Below, piece by piece: positions 24,124-31,804 of a stretch of 64,000 bases of DNA. The stretch's first letter is position 1; every line of letters begins with the position of its first letter. Position numbers and translations under genes: made by a program. The notes under the pieces were generated by a model, which had not been told where the DNA came from, did no database searches, and saw only the letters and a list, made by a program, of their open reading frames with translations. The DNA is from Candidatus Rokuibacteriota bacterium (GTDB taxonomy: Bacteria; Methylomirabilota; Methylomirabilia; Rokubacteriales; CSP1-6): positions 1 through 64,000 of the forward strand of contig QHSU01000075.1 of assembly GCA_003220535.1 (NCBI GenBank), read 5' to 3'.

Positions 24124-25389
24124 CTACCTCCGAACGACGCGGCGCGCCTTGAGCTCGAACCGCGGCAGGCTGCGGAGGGGCACCGGCGCGACCTCGAGGC
24201 GGATCCCGAGGCTCGCCCGCAGAGCCTCACCGACCCGGGCGGCGCCGGCCGCGTCCTCCAGCTCGACCAGGACACGGACCTCGTCGAGCTCCCCGTCCCT
24301 GAGCACCTCGATCTGGAACTCGTCGATCGCGGGGAAGCGTCTTACGACCCCCTCGATCGCGGCCGGGAAGACGTTGACGCCGCGGACAATGAGCATGTCG
24401 TCGAGCCGGCCGAGGATGCCGCCCTCCAGGCGCCTGAACGTCCGCCCGCACGGGCAGCTCCCCGTCCCCAGACGCACGCGGTCGCCCGTGCGGTATCGCA
24501 CGACCGGCGAGCCCACCCGCCCGAGATTCGTCAGGACCAGCTCGCCCTCGCGCGCGGGCGCGGCCGTCACCGGGTCGATCACCTCCAGGATGAACTCCGA
24601 TTCGTTGATGTGGAGTCCTGCCTGCTCGCCGCACTCGTAGCCGTAGGCGCCCATCTCGGTCATGCCGCCGTGGTCGAACGCGCGCGCGCCCCATCCATCC
24701 TCGATGCGGGCGCGCACCGCGGGGATCCCGGCCCCCGGTTCGCCGGCGTGCACGGTGATCCGCAGGGGCAGCTTCGCGAGGTCGATTCCGCGCTCGCGGG
24801 CGACCTCGACGAGGTGGAGCGCGTAGGACGGCGTGCAGACCAGCACCGTCACACCGAGGGCTTCCATCCAGGCCAGGCGGGTGGGCGAATCCTGACCGCC
24901 ACCGGGAATCGCCAGCGCGCCGAGCGCGCGCGCACCTTCGAAGCCCGCCCAGAACCCGATGAAGAGGCCGAACGAGAACGGAACGAAGACACGGTCGGCC
25001 GGCCCGACGCCCGCGCCCCGCAGCACGAAGCCCCAGCAGCGGGCCCACCACTCCCACGACTCCTGGGTGTCGAGCCACCGGAGCGGCGCCCCGCTCGTCC
25101 CCGACGTCTGGTGGATGCGGACGTAGCGCTCCAGCGAGTACGTTAGATTCGTACCGAATGGCGGGTGCGCGGCCTGGTCGCTCACGAGCTCCGACTTCGT
25201 CGTGAGGGGAAGCCGCCGGAAGTCGTCCCAGCCGCGCAGATCCTCGACCGATCTGACACCCGCCGCGCGCCACTTGCGCGTGACGAATCGATTCGCCGCG
25301 AGCAGCTCCGCCGCCATGGCGCGGAAGCGGCGCCACTGGTGCTCGAGCAGCCGTTCCGGCCCGAGCGTCTCCAGCGTGCGGTCGAACAC
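24124..25389 (-). CDS. phenylacetate-CoA ligase family protein (PaaK-like)
   Basis: A 421-residue adenylate-forming CoA ligase of the PaaK family. The P-loop IHQTSGTSGAPLRW and the aryl-acid pocket region FSFGLFIGFWAGFEGAR are present. So are the motif HAGEPGAG, the AMP-binding VRYRTGDRVRL, the four-Cys-like SCPCGRTF and the C-terminal hinge GRLDDMLIVRGVNVFP. It activates phenylacetate or a related aryl acid with ATP and CoA. It is the last gene of the hcr/box operon, 20 nt after the benzoate-CoA ligase, and starts at GTG. The substrate may be a hydroxylated or alkyl-chain benzoate rather than phenylacetate, since no paaABCDE genes are here. Confidence 0.87.
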   Translation of the reverse strand: MFDRTLETLGPERLLEHQWRRFRAMAAELLAANRFVTRKWRAAGVRSVEDLRGWDDFRRLPLTTKSELVSDQAAHPPFGTNLTYSLERYVRIHQTSGTSGAPLRWLDTQESWEWWARCWGFVLRGAGVGPADRVFVPFSFGLFIGFWAGFEGARALGALAIPGGGQDSPTRLAWMEALGVTVLVCTPSYALHLVEVARERGIDLAKLPLRITVHAGEPGAGIPAVRARIEDGWGARAFDHGGMTEMGAYGYECGEQAGLHINESEFILEVIDPVTAAPAREGELVLTNLGRVGSPVVRYRTGDRVRLGTGSCPCGRTFRRLEGGILGRLDDMLIVRGVNVFPAAIEGVVRRFPAIDEFQIEVLRDGELDEVRVLVELEDAAGAARVGEALRASLGIRLEVAPVPLRSLPRFELKARRVVRR

Positions 25390-25409
25390 GGTCGATCGAG
25401 CCGCGGCGC

Positions 25410-26960
25410 TCAGGCCCGCAGCTTGAATCGCTGGATCTTGCCGGTCGCCGTCTTCGGCAGGTCGGTGACGAACTCGATCCAGCGCGGGTACTTGTAGGGC
25501 GCGATCTTGTCCTTCACGAACGCCTTGAGCTCGTCGACCAGCGCGGCACTCCCGCTCGCCGCGTCCTTCAGGACGACGAACGCCTGGGGCTTGACGAGCC
25601 GATCGGAGTCCTCTCGGCCGACCACCGCGGCCTCGAGCACCGCGGGGTGGCGCACCAGCGTCGCTTCGACCTCGACCGGCGAGACCCAGATGCCCCCGAC
25701 CTTCAGCATGTCGTCCGAGCGGCCGCAGTACCAGTAGTAGCCGTCCTCGTCCTGGTAGTACTTGTCCCCGGTCTGGATCCAGGGGCCGAAGAGCGTCTCC
25801 TTGGTCTTTTCGTGCTTGTTCCAGTAGTACGCCATCGTGGAATCGCCCTTCACGCGGATGTTACCGATCTCGCCCCGAGCCACCGACCGTCCGTCGTCGT
25901 CGACGATGGCGAGCTCGTAGCCCGGCACCGGCAGGCCGGTCGAGCCGGGGCGTGTCTGGCCGGGACGATTCGAGATGAAGATGTACCCGACCTCCGTGGT
26001 GCCGATGCCGTCGATGATCTCCACGCCGAAGCGGTCACGCCAGCGCTTGTAGAGCTCGTCGGGCAACGCCTCGCCCGCCGACACGCAGAGCCGAAGGGAC
26101 GACGTGTCGAACCGCGTCTCGGCCTCCTTGACGGCGAGCATGCCGGCATAGAGCGTCGGGACGCCGAAGAAGATCGTCGGACGGAAGCGTGTGATGGTCT
26201 CGAAGACGCCCTCGGGGGTCGGCCGGTGCGGAAAGAGCATCGCCTGAGCACCGACACTCATTGGAAGGAAGCCGGTGGCGCCGAGCCCATACGCGAAGAA
26301 CAGCTTGGCCGCGGAGAAGACGCGATCGGTCGGCCCGATGCCGAGCACCTGCTTGCCGTAGGTCTCGCAGCAGATCACCATGTCGTGCTGCAGGTGTACC
26401 GCGCCCTTCGGGAACCCCGTCGAGCCCGACGAATACTGCCAGAACGCGGTGTCGTCGCGCGAGGTCGGGGCGGCCGCGAGGCTCGCGGATGCTCTGGCGA
26501 TCCGGTCCTCGTAGGCCATGAACCGCCCGGGAGCGCCGCCCGCGATGAAGACGTGTCTCAGGTGCTTCGCCTCGGCGAGCGCCGGCCCGGCCTCGGCCAG
26601 GAGGGGCGCCGAGACGACCGCAACCTTGGCGCGGCTGTCGTTCAGGAAGTACAGGTAGTCGGCGGTGCGCATCAACGTGTTCGTGGGGATCGGGACCGCG
26701 CCGATCTTGATGGATCCCCAGAATGTCCCGATGAACTCCGGCGCGTCGAGGCAGAGCACGAGCACCCGGTTGTCGGTCTCGACGCCGACTTCGAGCAGCG
26801 CGTTCCCAGTGCGGTCGACCAGTTCCTGAACGTCGGCGTAGGTGAGCGTCCGATCGTCGTAGCGGAAGGCCGGCGTGCCGCCGCGGCCCTCGGCGAGGTT
26901 CCGGTCGACGAACCAGGTCGCCGCGTTGAATTGCGCGGGGAGCAGCTCCGACGCATTCAT
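25410..26960 (-). CDS. bclA: benzoate-CoA ligase family protein
   Basis: A 516-residue acyl-adenylating enzyme closely resembling benzoate-CoA ligases (BclA/BadA): NAATWFVDRNLAEGRGG start, P-loop YSSGSTGFPKGAVH, FFAYGLGATGFLP, GIGTTEVGYIFISN, TGDKYYQDEDGYYWYCGRSDD and the terminal catalytic Lys in KTATGKIQRFKLR. It converts benzoate (perhaps also 4-hydroxybenzoate) to its CoA ester at the cost of ATP to AMP. It starts 5 nt after the boxB stop. Substrate range cannot be deduced from sequence, so it may also feed 4-hydroxybenzoyl-CoA to the HcrABC reductase of the same operon. Confidence 0.92.
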   Translation of the reverse strand: MNASELLPAQFNAATWFVDRNLAEGRGGTPAFRYDDRTLTYADVQELVDRTGNALLEVGVETDNRVLVLCLDAPEFIGTFWGSIKIGAVPIPTNTLMRTADYLYFLNDSRAKVAVVSAPLLAEAGPALAEAKHLRHVFIAGGAPGRFMAYEDRIARASASLAAAPTSRDDTAFWQYSSGSTGFPKGAVHLQHDMVICCETYGKQVLGIGPTDRVFSAAKLFFAYGLGATGFLPMSVGAQAMLFPHRPTPEGVFETITRFRPTIFFGVPTLYAGMLAVKEAETRFDTSSLRLCVSAGEALPDELYKRWRDRFGVEIIDGIGTTEVGYIFISNRPGQTRPGSTGLPVPGYELAIVDDDGRSVARGEIGNIRVKGDSTMAYYWNKHEKTKETLFGPWIQTGDKYYQDEDGYYWYCGRSDDMLKVGGIWVSPVEVEATLVRHPAVLEAAVVGREDSDRLVKPQAFVVLKDAASGSAALVDELKAFVKDKIAPYKYPRWIEFVTDLPKTATGKIQRFKLRA

Positions 26961-26965
26961 GCGCG

Positions 26966-28384
26966 TCAGGCCAGGCGCACGTACTCGAAGTCGATGGGCT
27001 GGCCGTTGACGCCGCGGGCCGGCGGCGCGATCCAGTTGGCGAAGCGGCCGCGCTCGGTGACCGGCAGCATCAGGCTCTGGAGGTACGCCTGGTCGGCCTC
27101 GGTCGGCAGCCACTCGTGCTTCTTCGCATCCCACTCGGCCTCGCTGAGCACGCGGCCGTCGGGTGAGACCTTGACCTCGGCGAAGAGGCCGATGGCCCGA
27201 TGGAAGCCCCGGTGGGGCAGCCGCAGCTCGAGGTCGATCTCGTGCTTCTTGACGATCTGGTTCCAGCGATCCACGCCGCGCTGGCAGTCGGCGATGTAGT
27301 CGTCGCGCAGGCGCTCGTTGAGCGAGGGCAGCGCCGGCGCCTCGCGGGTCGTGATCCGATCGCCGGTGAGCTCGCTCACCGTGTAGGTCGCGTCCTTCAG
27401 TCGGTGGTCGTCGCGCTTCTTGGACTCCTCGAAGCGCCCCTTGAGCCCCATCGTGTAGAAGTTCGCGGCGTTGGTCGAGACCTCGGACCCGAACAGGTCG
27501 AGCGACACCGAGTAGTGGAAGTTGATGTACTTCTGCAAGGTCGCGAGGTCGAGCCCGCCGAGCCGCCGGACGTCGTCGGTCTTCCCATCGCGCATGAGCT
27601 CGCACGTGCGCTGCACCACGCGTCCGATGCCGGTCTCGCCGACGAACAAGTGGTGCGCCTCCTCGGTCAGCATGAAGCGGCAGGTCCGCGACAGCGGATC
27701 GAAGCCGCTCTCGGCGAGGCTCGCGAGCTGATACTTGCCGTCGCGGTCGGTGAAGTACGTGAACATCATGTAGGAGAGCCAGTCGGGCGTCTTCTCGTTG
27801 AAGGCTCCGAGGATGCGCGGTTTGTCGCGGTCCCCCGACCGTCGCTGCAGGAGCGCCTCGGACTCCTCACGGCCATCGCGGCCGAAATACGCGTCGAGCA
27901 GGTAGACCATCGCCCAGAGGTGGCGGCCCTCCTCGACGTTGATCTGGAACAGGTTGCGCAGGTCGTAGAGCGATGGACAGGTGCGGCCGAGGTGGCGCTG
28001 CTGCTCGACCGATGCCGGCTCGGTGTCGCCCTGGGTGACGATGAGCCGACGCAGGACCCCGCGGTACTCGCCGGGCACGTCCTGCCAGGCCGACGCGCCC
28101 AGGTGGTCCCCGAAGCCGACGGTGCGGCCGGGCTCGGGCTCGGCGAGGAAGAGACCCCAGCGGTAGTCCGGCATCTTGACGTAGTCGAACTGCGCCCAGC
28201 CCTGGGCGTCGACACTCACGGCGGTGCGCAGGTACACGTCCTTCTCCTGGAAGCCGGTCGGGCCCATACCCATCCACCAGTCCAGAAACTTCGGATGCCA
28301 CTCCTCGAGCGCGCGCTGGAGCCGACGGTTCTCGCTCAGGCTCACGTTGTTCGGGATGCGCTCGCTGTAGTCGATGCTCGCCAT
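26966..28384 (-). CDS. boxB: benzoyl-CoA 2,3-epoxidase, oxygenase subunit BoxB
   Basis: A 472-residue diiron oxygenase, the normal BoxB length. It inserts one oxygen atom into benzoyl-CoA to give the 2,3-epoxide, using electrons from a BoxA-type reductase. Candidate diiron ligands are E122, the EEGRH motif (E152, H155), D213 in YFTDRDGK and E242/H245 in MLTEEAHHLF. The ATG has a strong SD (GGAGGAGAG) and overlaps the boxC stop by one base (TGATG). The benzoate-CoA ligase follows 5 nt later. No boxA gene is present in the window, so the reductase must be encoded elsewhere or replaced. Confidence 0.95.
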   Translation of the reverse strand: MASIDYSERIPNNVSLSENRRLQRALEEWHPKFLDWWMGMGPTGFQEKDVYLRTAVSVDAQGWAQFDYVKMPDYRWGLFLAEPEPGRTVGFGDHLGASAWQDVPGEYRGVLRRLIVTQGDTEPASVEQQRHLGRTCPSLYDLRNLFQINVEEGRHLWAMVYLLDAYFGRDGREESEALLQRRSGDRDKPRILGAFNEKTPDWLSYMMFTYFTDRDGKYQLASLAESGFDPLSRTCRFMLTEEAHHLFVGETGIGRVVQRTCELMRDGKTDDVRRLGGLDLATLQKYINFHYSVSLDLFGSEVSTNAANFYTMGLKGRFEESKKRDDHRLKDATYTVSELTGDRITTREAPALPSLNERLRDDYIADCQRGVDRWNQIVKKHEIDLELRLPHRGFHRAIGLFAEVKVSPDGRVLSEAEWDAKKHEWLPTEADQAYLQSLMLPVTERGRFANWIAPPARGVNGQPIDFEYVRLA

Positions 28385-30057
28385 CACACTCTCCTCCGGT
28401 CGAACTCGGTGCGCTGGCCCGTGCCGTAGACCTCCAGCGCGCCCTTCGGGCCGACGGCGTTCGAGCGCTGGAAGATCCAGTTCTGCCACGCGGAGAGACG
28501 GCCGAAGATCTTGCTCTCGAGCGTCTCGGGCCCGCCGAACCGGATCGACGCCTCCATGCCGGTGAGCGCGTCGGGGGAGAACGCGGCGCGCTCCTCGAGC
28601 GCGATGCGCACCTCGTCGTCCCAGTCGATGTCGTCCGGCGTGAACGTGACGAGGCCGGCCTCCGCCGCGACAGCGGCGTCCAGGTCCTCGCCGATCCGCG
28701 CGCGGAGCTTGTCCACGCGTCCGGGCTCGGCCAGGAATCGGCTCGCCAGCCGCGTGAGACCGTTGACCATCGGAAAGGCGCCGAAGTTCAGCTCGCTAAG
28801 CCGGATCGTGGCCGGCGGCCGCGCATCGCTTTGACGCGCACCCTCGAGCATGTACGAGCGGTCGGCGGCCAGCGCCAGCTCGAGCAGGGTGCCGGCGTAG
28901 CACGAGCCGGGCTCGATGAGGGCGAAGACCGACCGCGAGGAGACCTCGATCCGCTTGAACGTCCGCTTGAGGTAGAGGCGCACCTCACGCACGAGCCAGT
29001 CATCGCGATGCGTCGCCAGCGATCTGTCATAGGCCTCGACGAGGTCGGCACGCCCGGCGGTTCTGAGCACCCAGAGGCCGATCTCCTCCTCGTTGGTGCG
29101 CAGGTGCAGGATCAGATCGTCGAGCTCGCGCGCCAGCGCCAGCGGCCAGAACGCGCACCCCGCCTCGCGGATCCTGTCCGCGTCCGCCGGGGGTGGAGCA
29201 GTCGGACCGCTCACGGTGATCTGGGCGAGGCCCCGTCCTCGGTCGACGTCGCAGGCGACGTGGCGGTAGCGGATCCGATCGCCGTCGATCGTGCGCTCGA
29301 GCGGGGCCAACGCGATGCCCCGCGCGGCGGCCGGCCGATCGGTGCGCGCGGCGAATTCGGCGGCACGGCGCTTCGCGATCTCGGCGAGCTTCGAGCGCGG
29401 GACCACCTCGTCCACGAGGCCCCACTCGACGGCGCGCGCGCCCTTGATCCCCTCCGCGACGGTGCAGAAGAAGTCGGCGCGATCGCGGCGCACGCGACGC
29501 TTGTCCACCAGGCGCGTGAGCCCACCGGTACCGGGAAGCACGGCGAGCAGCGGCACCTCGGGGAGCGACACCGCCGTGTTCCCGTCGTCGGCCATGACGA
29601 TCCAGTCCGTCGCCAGCGCCAGCTCGTAGCCACCACCCGCGCAGGGGCCGTTGACCGCGCAGAGGTAGAACTGGCGCGATTCCCCCGTCGCTTCTTCCAT
29701 GGCATTGCGCGTCTCGTTGGTGAACTTGCAGAAGTTCACCTTCCAGCCGTGGGCGGCGCGGGAGAGCATGCGGATGTTGGCTCCGGCGCAGAAGACGCGC
29801 TCCTTACCGGAGGTCACGATCACCGCGCCCACCTCCGGATGCTCGAAACGCAGGCGCTGGATCGCGTCGTAGAGCTCGATGTCGACGCCGAGATCGTACG
29901 AGTTGAGCTTCAGCTCGTAACCCGGCCGGAGCCCGCCGTCCTCCCTGACGTCCATGGCGAGCGTGGCCACCGGCCCGTCGACGTCGAGCTTCCAGTGCTG
30001 GTAGCCCGCCGGTTCCGTCCTGAAGTCCACGCGAGCGCGCTCACCGGTGTCGGCCAT
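28384..30057 (-). CDS. boxC: 2,3-epoxybenzoyl-CoA dihydrolase BoxC
   Basis: A 557-residue, double crotonase-fold enzyme that opens the ring of 2,3-epoxybenzoyl-CoA to 3,4-dehydroadipyl-CoA semialdehyde and formate. The N-terminal crotonase half has VTSGKERVFCAGANIRML and NGPCAGGGYELALATDWIV. The C-terminal half has EPGSCYAGTLLELALAADRS and ELNFGAFPMVNGLTRL. Length and domain order match characterised BoxC proteins. The gene starts 4 nt after the XRE/cupin regulator and overlaps boxB by TGATG. The next enzyme, the semialdehyde dehydrogenase BoxD, is not in the window. Confidence 0.95.
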   Translation of the reverse strand: MADTGERARVDFRTEPAGYQHWKLDVDGPVATLAMDVREDGGLRPGYELKLNSYDLGVDIELYDAIQRLRFEHPEVGAVIVTSGKERVFCAGANIRMLSRAAHGWKVNFCKFTNETRNAMEEATGESRQFYLCAVNGPCAGGGYELALATDWIVMADDGNTAVSLPEVPLLAVLPGTGGLTRLVDKRRVRRDRADFFCTVAEGIKGARAVEWGLVDEVVPRSKLAEIAKRRAAEFAARTDRPAAARGIALAPLERTIDGDRIRYRHVACDVDRGRGLAQITVSGPTAPPPADADRIREAGCAFWPLALARELDDLILHLRTNEEEIGLWVLRTAGRADLVEAYDRSLATHRDDWLVREVRLYLKRTFKRIEVSSRSVFALIEPGSCYAGTLLELALAADRSYMLEGARQSDARPPATIRLSELNFGAFPMVNGLTRLASRFLAEPGRVDKLRARIGEDLDAAVAAEAGLVTFTPDDIDWDDEVRIALEERAAFSPDALTGMEASIRFGGPETLESKIFGRLSAWQNWIFQRSNAVGPKGALEVYGTGQRTEFDRRRV

Positions 30058-30061
30058 GGCC

Positions 30062-30610
30062 CTATCCCAGGATGACCCAGAGGGCCTGGGCCTGCTTGCC
30101 GCCGAGATTCTCCCAGCCGTGCGGCACGCCGCCGTCGAGGAGCGCGCTGTCGCCCGCCTCGAGCAGGTGGCGGTCGCCGTTGTAGTGGAGCGCGACCTTG
30201 CCCTCGAGCACGTAGAAGAGCTTCATCTGCCCGGGCTTGATGATGACCTTCTCGGTCGTGAAGCCGCGCGATTTCGGACCGAGCGTCGAGACCACCGCTC
30301 GGATCTTCCCCTGGAAGAGGCCTGCGCCGAGGACCGCCCAACGCTCCGAGGAGCCGTCGAACGACACGACCGGATAGTCACGCTTGTGCGAGACGACGAT
30401 GCTGCCGGCCGGCTTGCCGTCGAAGAGCGCCGCGATCGGCACACCGAACGCGGAGGCGATCTTGCCGAGGGTGTGGAGCGAGGGCGAGAGCCGCCCGGAC
30501 TCGATCTGCGAGACCATGCTCGGGGTAAGGCCGGCCTTCTCGGCGAGCTGCCGTTGCTGCAGCTCGCGCTCGCCCCGGAGGCGTTTGATGCGCTCGCCGA
30601 GCGCCGTCAT
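30062..30610 (-). CDS. XRE-family transcriptional regulator with C-terminal cupin
   Basis: A 182-residue regulator. Residues 1-65 form a lambda-repressor-like helix-turn-helix (QLAEKAGLTPSMVSQIESGR). Residues about 105-180 form a cupin_2 ligand domain (KPGQMKLFYVLEGKVALHYNGD, LLEAGDSALLDGGVPHGWEN). Such XRE-cupin proteins sense small carboxylates or amines and repress or activate neighbouring operons. It sits inside the hcr-box operon between hcrB (ATGA overlap) and boxC, so it likely responds to an aromatic acid or CoA ester. In Azoarcus-type box clusters the regulator BoxR instead carries a shikimate-kinase-like CoA-ester domain, so sensing here is different. Confidence 0.9.
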   Translation of the reverse strand: MTALGERIKRLRGERELQQRQLAEKAGLTPSMVSQIESGRLSPSLHTLGKIASAFGVPIAALFDGKPAGSIVVSHKRDYPVVSFDGSSERWAVLGAGLFQGKIRAVVSTLGPKSRGFTTEKVIIKPGQMKLFYVLEGKVALHYNGDRHLLEAGDSALLDGGVPHGWENLGGKQAQALWVILG

Positions 30611-31620
30611 GCGACTTCCTCCGACGTGGCCCCGTCGTGGCGCCCCGCGATCGCGGCAATCGCGCGCGCGACGAACACCCGCGTCACCTTCTTGCGGTAC
30701 GGATGCGTGAAATCGGTGTTGTCGAGGGGCTTCGCGGGGCCCGCCGCCAGGTCGGCCACCCGCGCGATCAGGTCGCGCGTCAGCCGCTGGCCGACGAGCG
30801 CCGCGGCGGCCTTCTCGGCCGGCCGCGGCAGCGAGGCGACTGCGCCCAGCACGATGCGGGCATCGCGGACGATCTCACCCTCCATCCGGAGGGCCACCGC
30901 CACGCCGAGCACGGGAAAGTCGAATGAGCCGCGGCGCCGGAGCTTGAGGTACGCCGAGCGCCAGCCCTTTGCCGGGGGCAACAGGATATCGGCAACGACC
31001 TCGTCCGGCTGCTTGGCGAGGTACTCGATACCGTCGTCCCGATAGAGCGCGGCCATCGGGATGGTGCGCTCTCCGCCGGCGCCGACGAGCCGCAGCCTCG
31101 CGCCGAGCGCCCACAGCACGGGCGCGGTGTCCGACGAGGACACGGCCCAGCACCGCGAGCTCCCGGGCGCGACCAGGCAGATGTCGCCGTCCTTCTTCAT
31201 GCAGAAGCCTATCGCCTTTCGCCACTCGTAGGACTGATTGTAGTAGTTGCAGCGGGTGTCCACACACACATTGCCGCCGATCGTCCCCATGTTCCTGAGC
31301 TGCGGCGAGGAGACCAGCCCGGCGGCCGTCGCCAGCGCGGGAAAGTCGCGCGCGATGTCGGGGTGAGCGGCGACCGCCGAGAGCGTCGTTCCGGCTCCGA
31401 TCGTCCAGCCGCTGCTGGCGGAACCCCGGACGCCTCGCAGCGCCTGGATCCCGCGGAGGCCGACCAGCACCTTCGGCTCGAACTGCCGGCGCTTCATGTT
31501 CGGATAGAGATCGGTCCCGCCGGCCACGAGCATCGCCTCCCGCCCGTGCTCGGCCATCAGGCGCGCGGCGTCCTCGACCGTGCGCGGTACCACATATGTG
31601 AAAGACGGCAGCCTGATCAT
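30607..31620 (-). CDS. hcrB: 4-hydroxybenzoyl-CoA reductase, beta (FAD) subunit
   Basis: A 337-residue FAD-binding subunit of the xanthine oxidase family. LVAGGTDLYPNMKRRQ and NMGTIGGNVCVDTRC bind FAD. The diagnostic feature is a roughly 40-residue insertion with Cys at 124, 140, 148 and 157 (motifs TRCNYYNQSYEWRKAIGFC, GDICLV and SSRCW). This matches the extra [4Fe-4S] site that sets 4-hydroxybenzoyl-CoA reductase apart from other family members. With HcrA and HcrC it removes the phenolic hydroxyl of 4-hydroxybenzoyl-CoA. The ATG at 31620 matches the family N-terminus (RLPSFTYVVP) but has no obvious SD. It is separated from hcrA by 184 nt and overlaps the XRE/cupin gene. Confidence 0.93.
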   Translation of the reverse strand: MIRLPSFTYVVPRTVEDAARLMAEHGREAMLVAGGTDLYPNMKRRQFEPKVLVGLRGIQALRGVRGSASSGWTIGAGTTLSAVAAHPDIARDFPALATAAGLVSSPQLRNMGTIGGNVCVDTRCNYYNQSYEWRKAIGFCMKKDGDICLVAPGSSRCWAVSSSDTAPVLWALGARLRLVGAGGERTIPMAALYRDDGIEYLAKQPDEVVADILLPPAKGWRSAYLKLRRRGSFDFPVLGVAVALRMEGEIVRDARIVLGAVASLPRPAEKAAAALVGQRLTRDLIARVADLAAGPAKPLDNTDFTHPYRKKVTRVFVARAIAAIAGRHDGATSEEVA

Positions 31621-31676
31621 TGGAGCGGGGTCCGTGACGCCGGCTTGGACCGAGGGTGGCCTGAGACAGATGCGGC

Positions 31677-31725
31677 GTGGCTCCGGTCCGCGGTCAACCC
31701 GTGGCTCCGGTCTTGCGGACAACCC
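31677..31725. repeat. two-copy tandem repeat in the hcrA-hcrB gap
   Basis: Copies 31677-31700 and 31701-31725 both begin GTGGCTCCGGTC and end in CAACCC, with a few differences in between. They lie in the 184-nt gap 31621-31804, the only sizeable gap in an otherwise overlapping operon. No gene is recognised in that gap. Confidence 0.5.
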
Positions 31726-31804
31726 GTCGGGCTCTGCTGTGCGACGTGGGTTTGTTGTAGACAGCCCTTCTCGTGGCCTGAGAGCGACTCGACCCGGCTC
31801 CGTT

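Noticed and set aside
25389..27605. Longer starts for the benzoate-CoA ligase and BoxB frames
   Set aside because: The upstream in-frame codons are antiframe of the preceding genes. The chosen ATG codons match family N-termini, and boxB has a strong SD.
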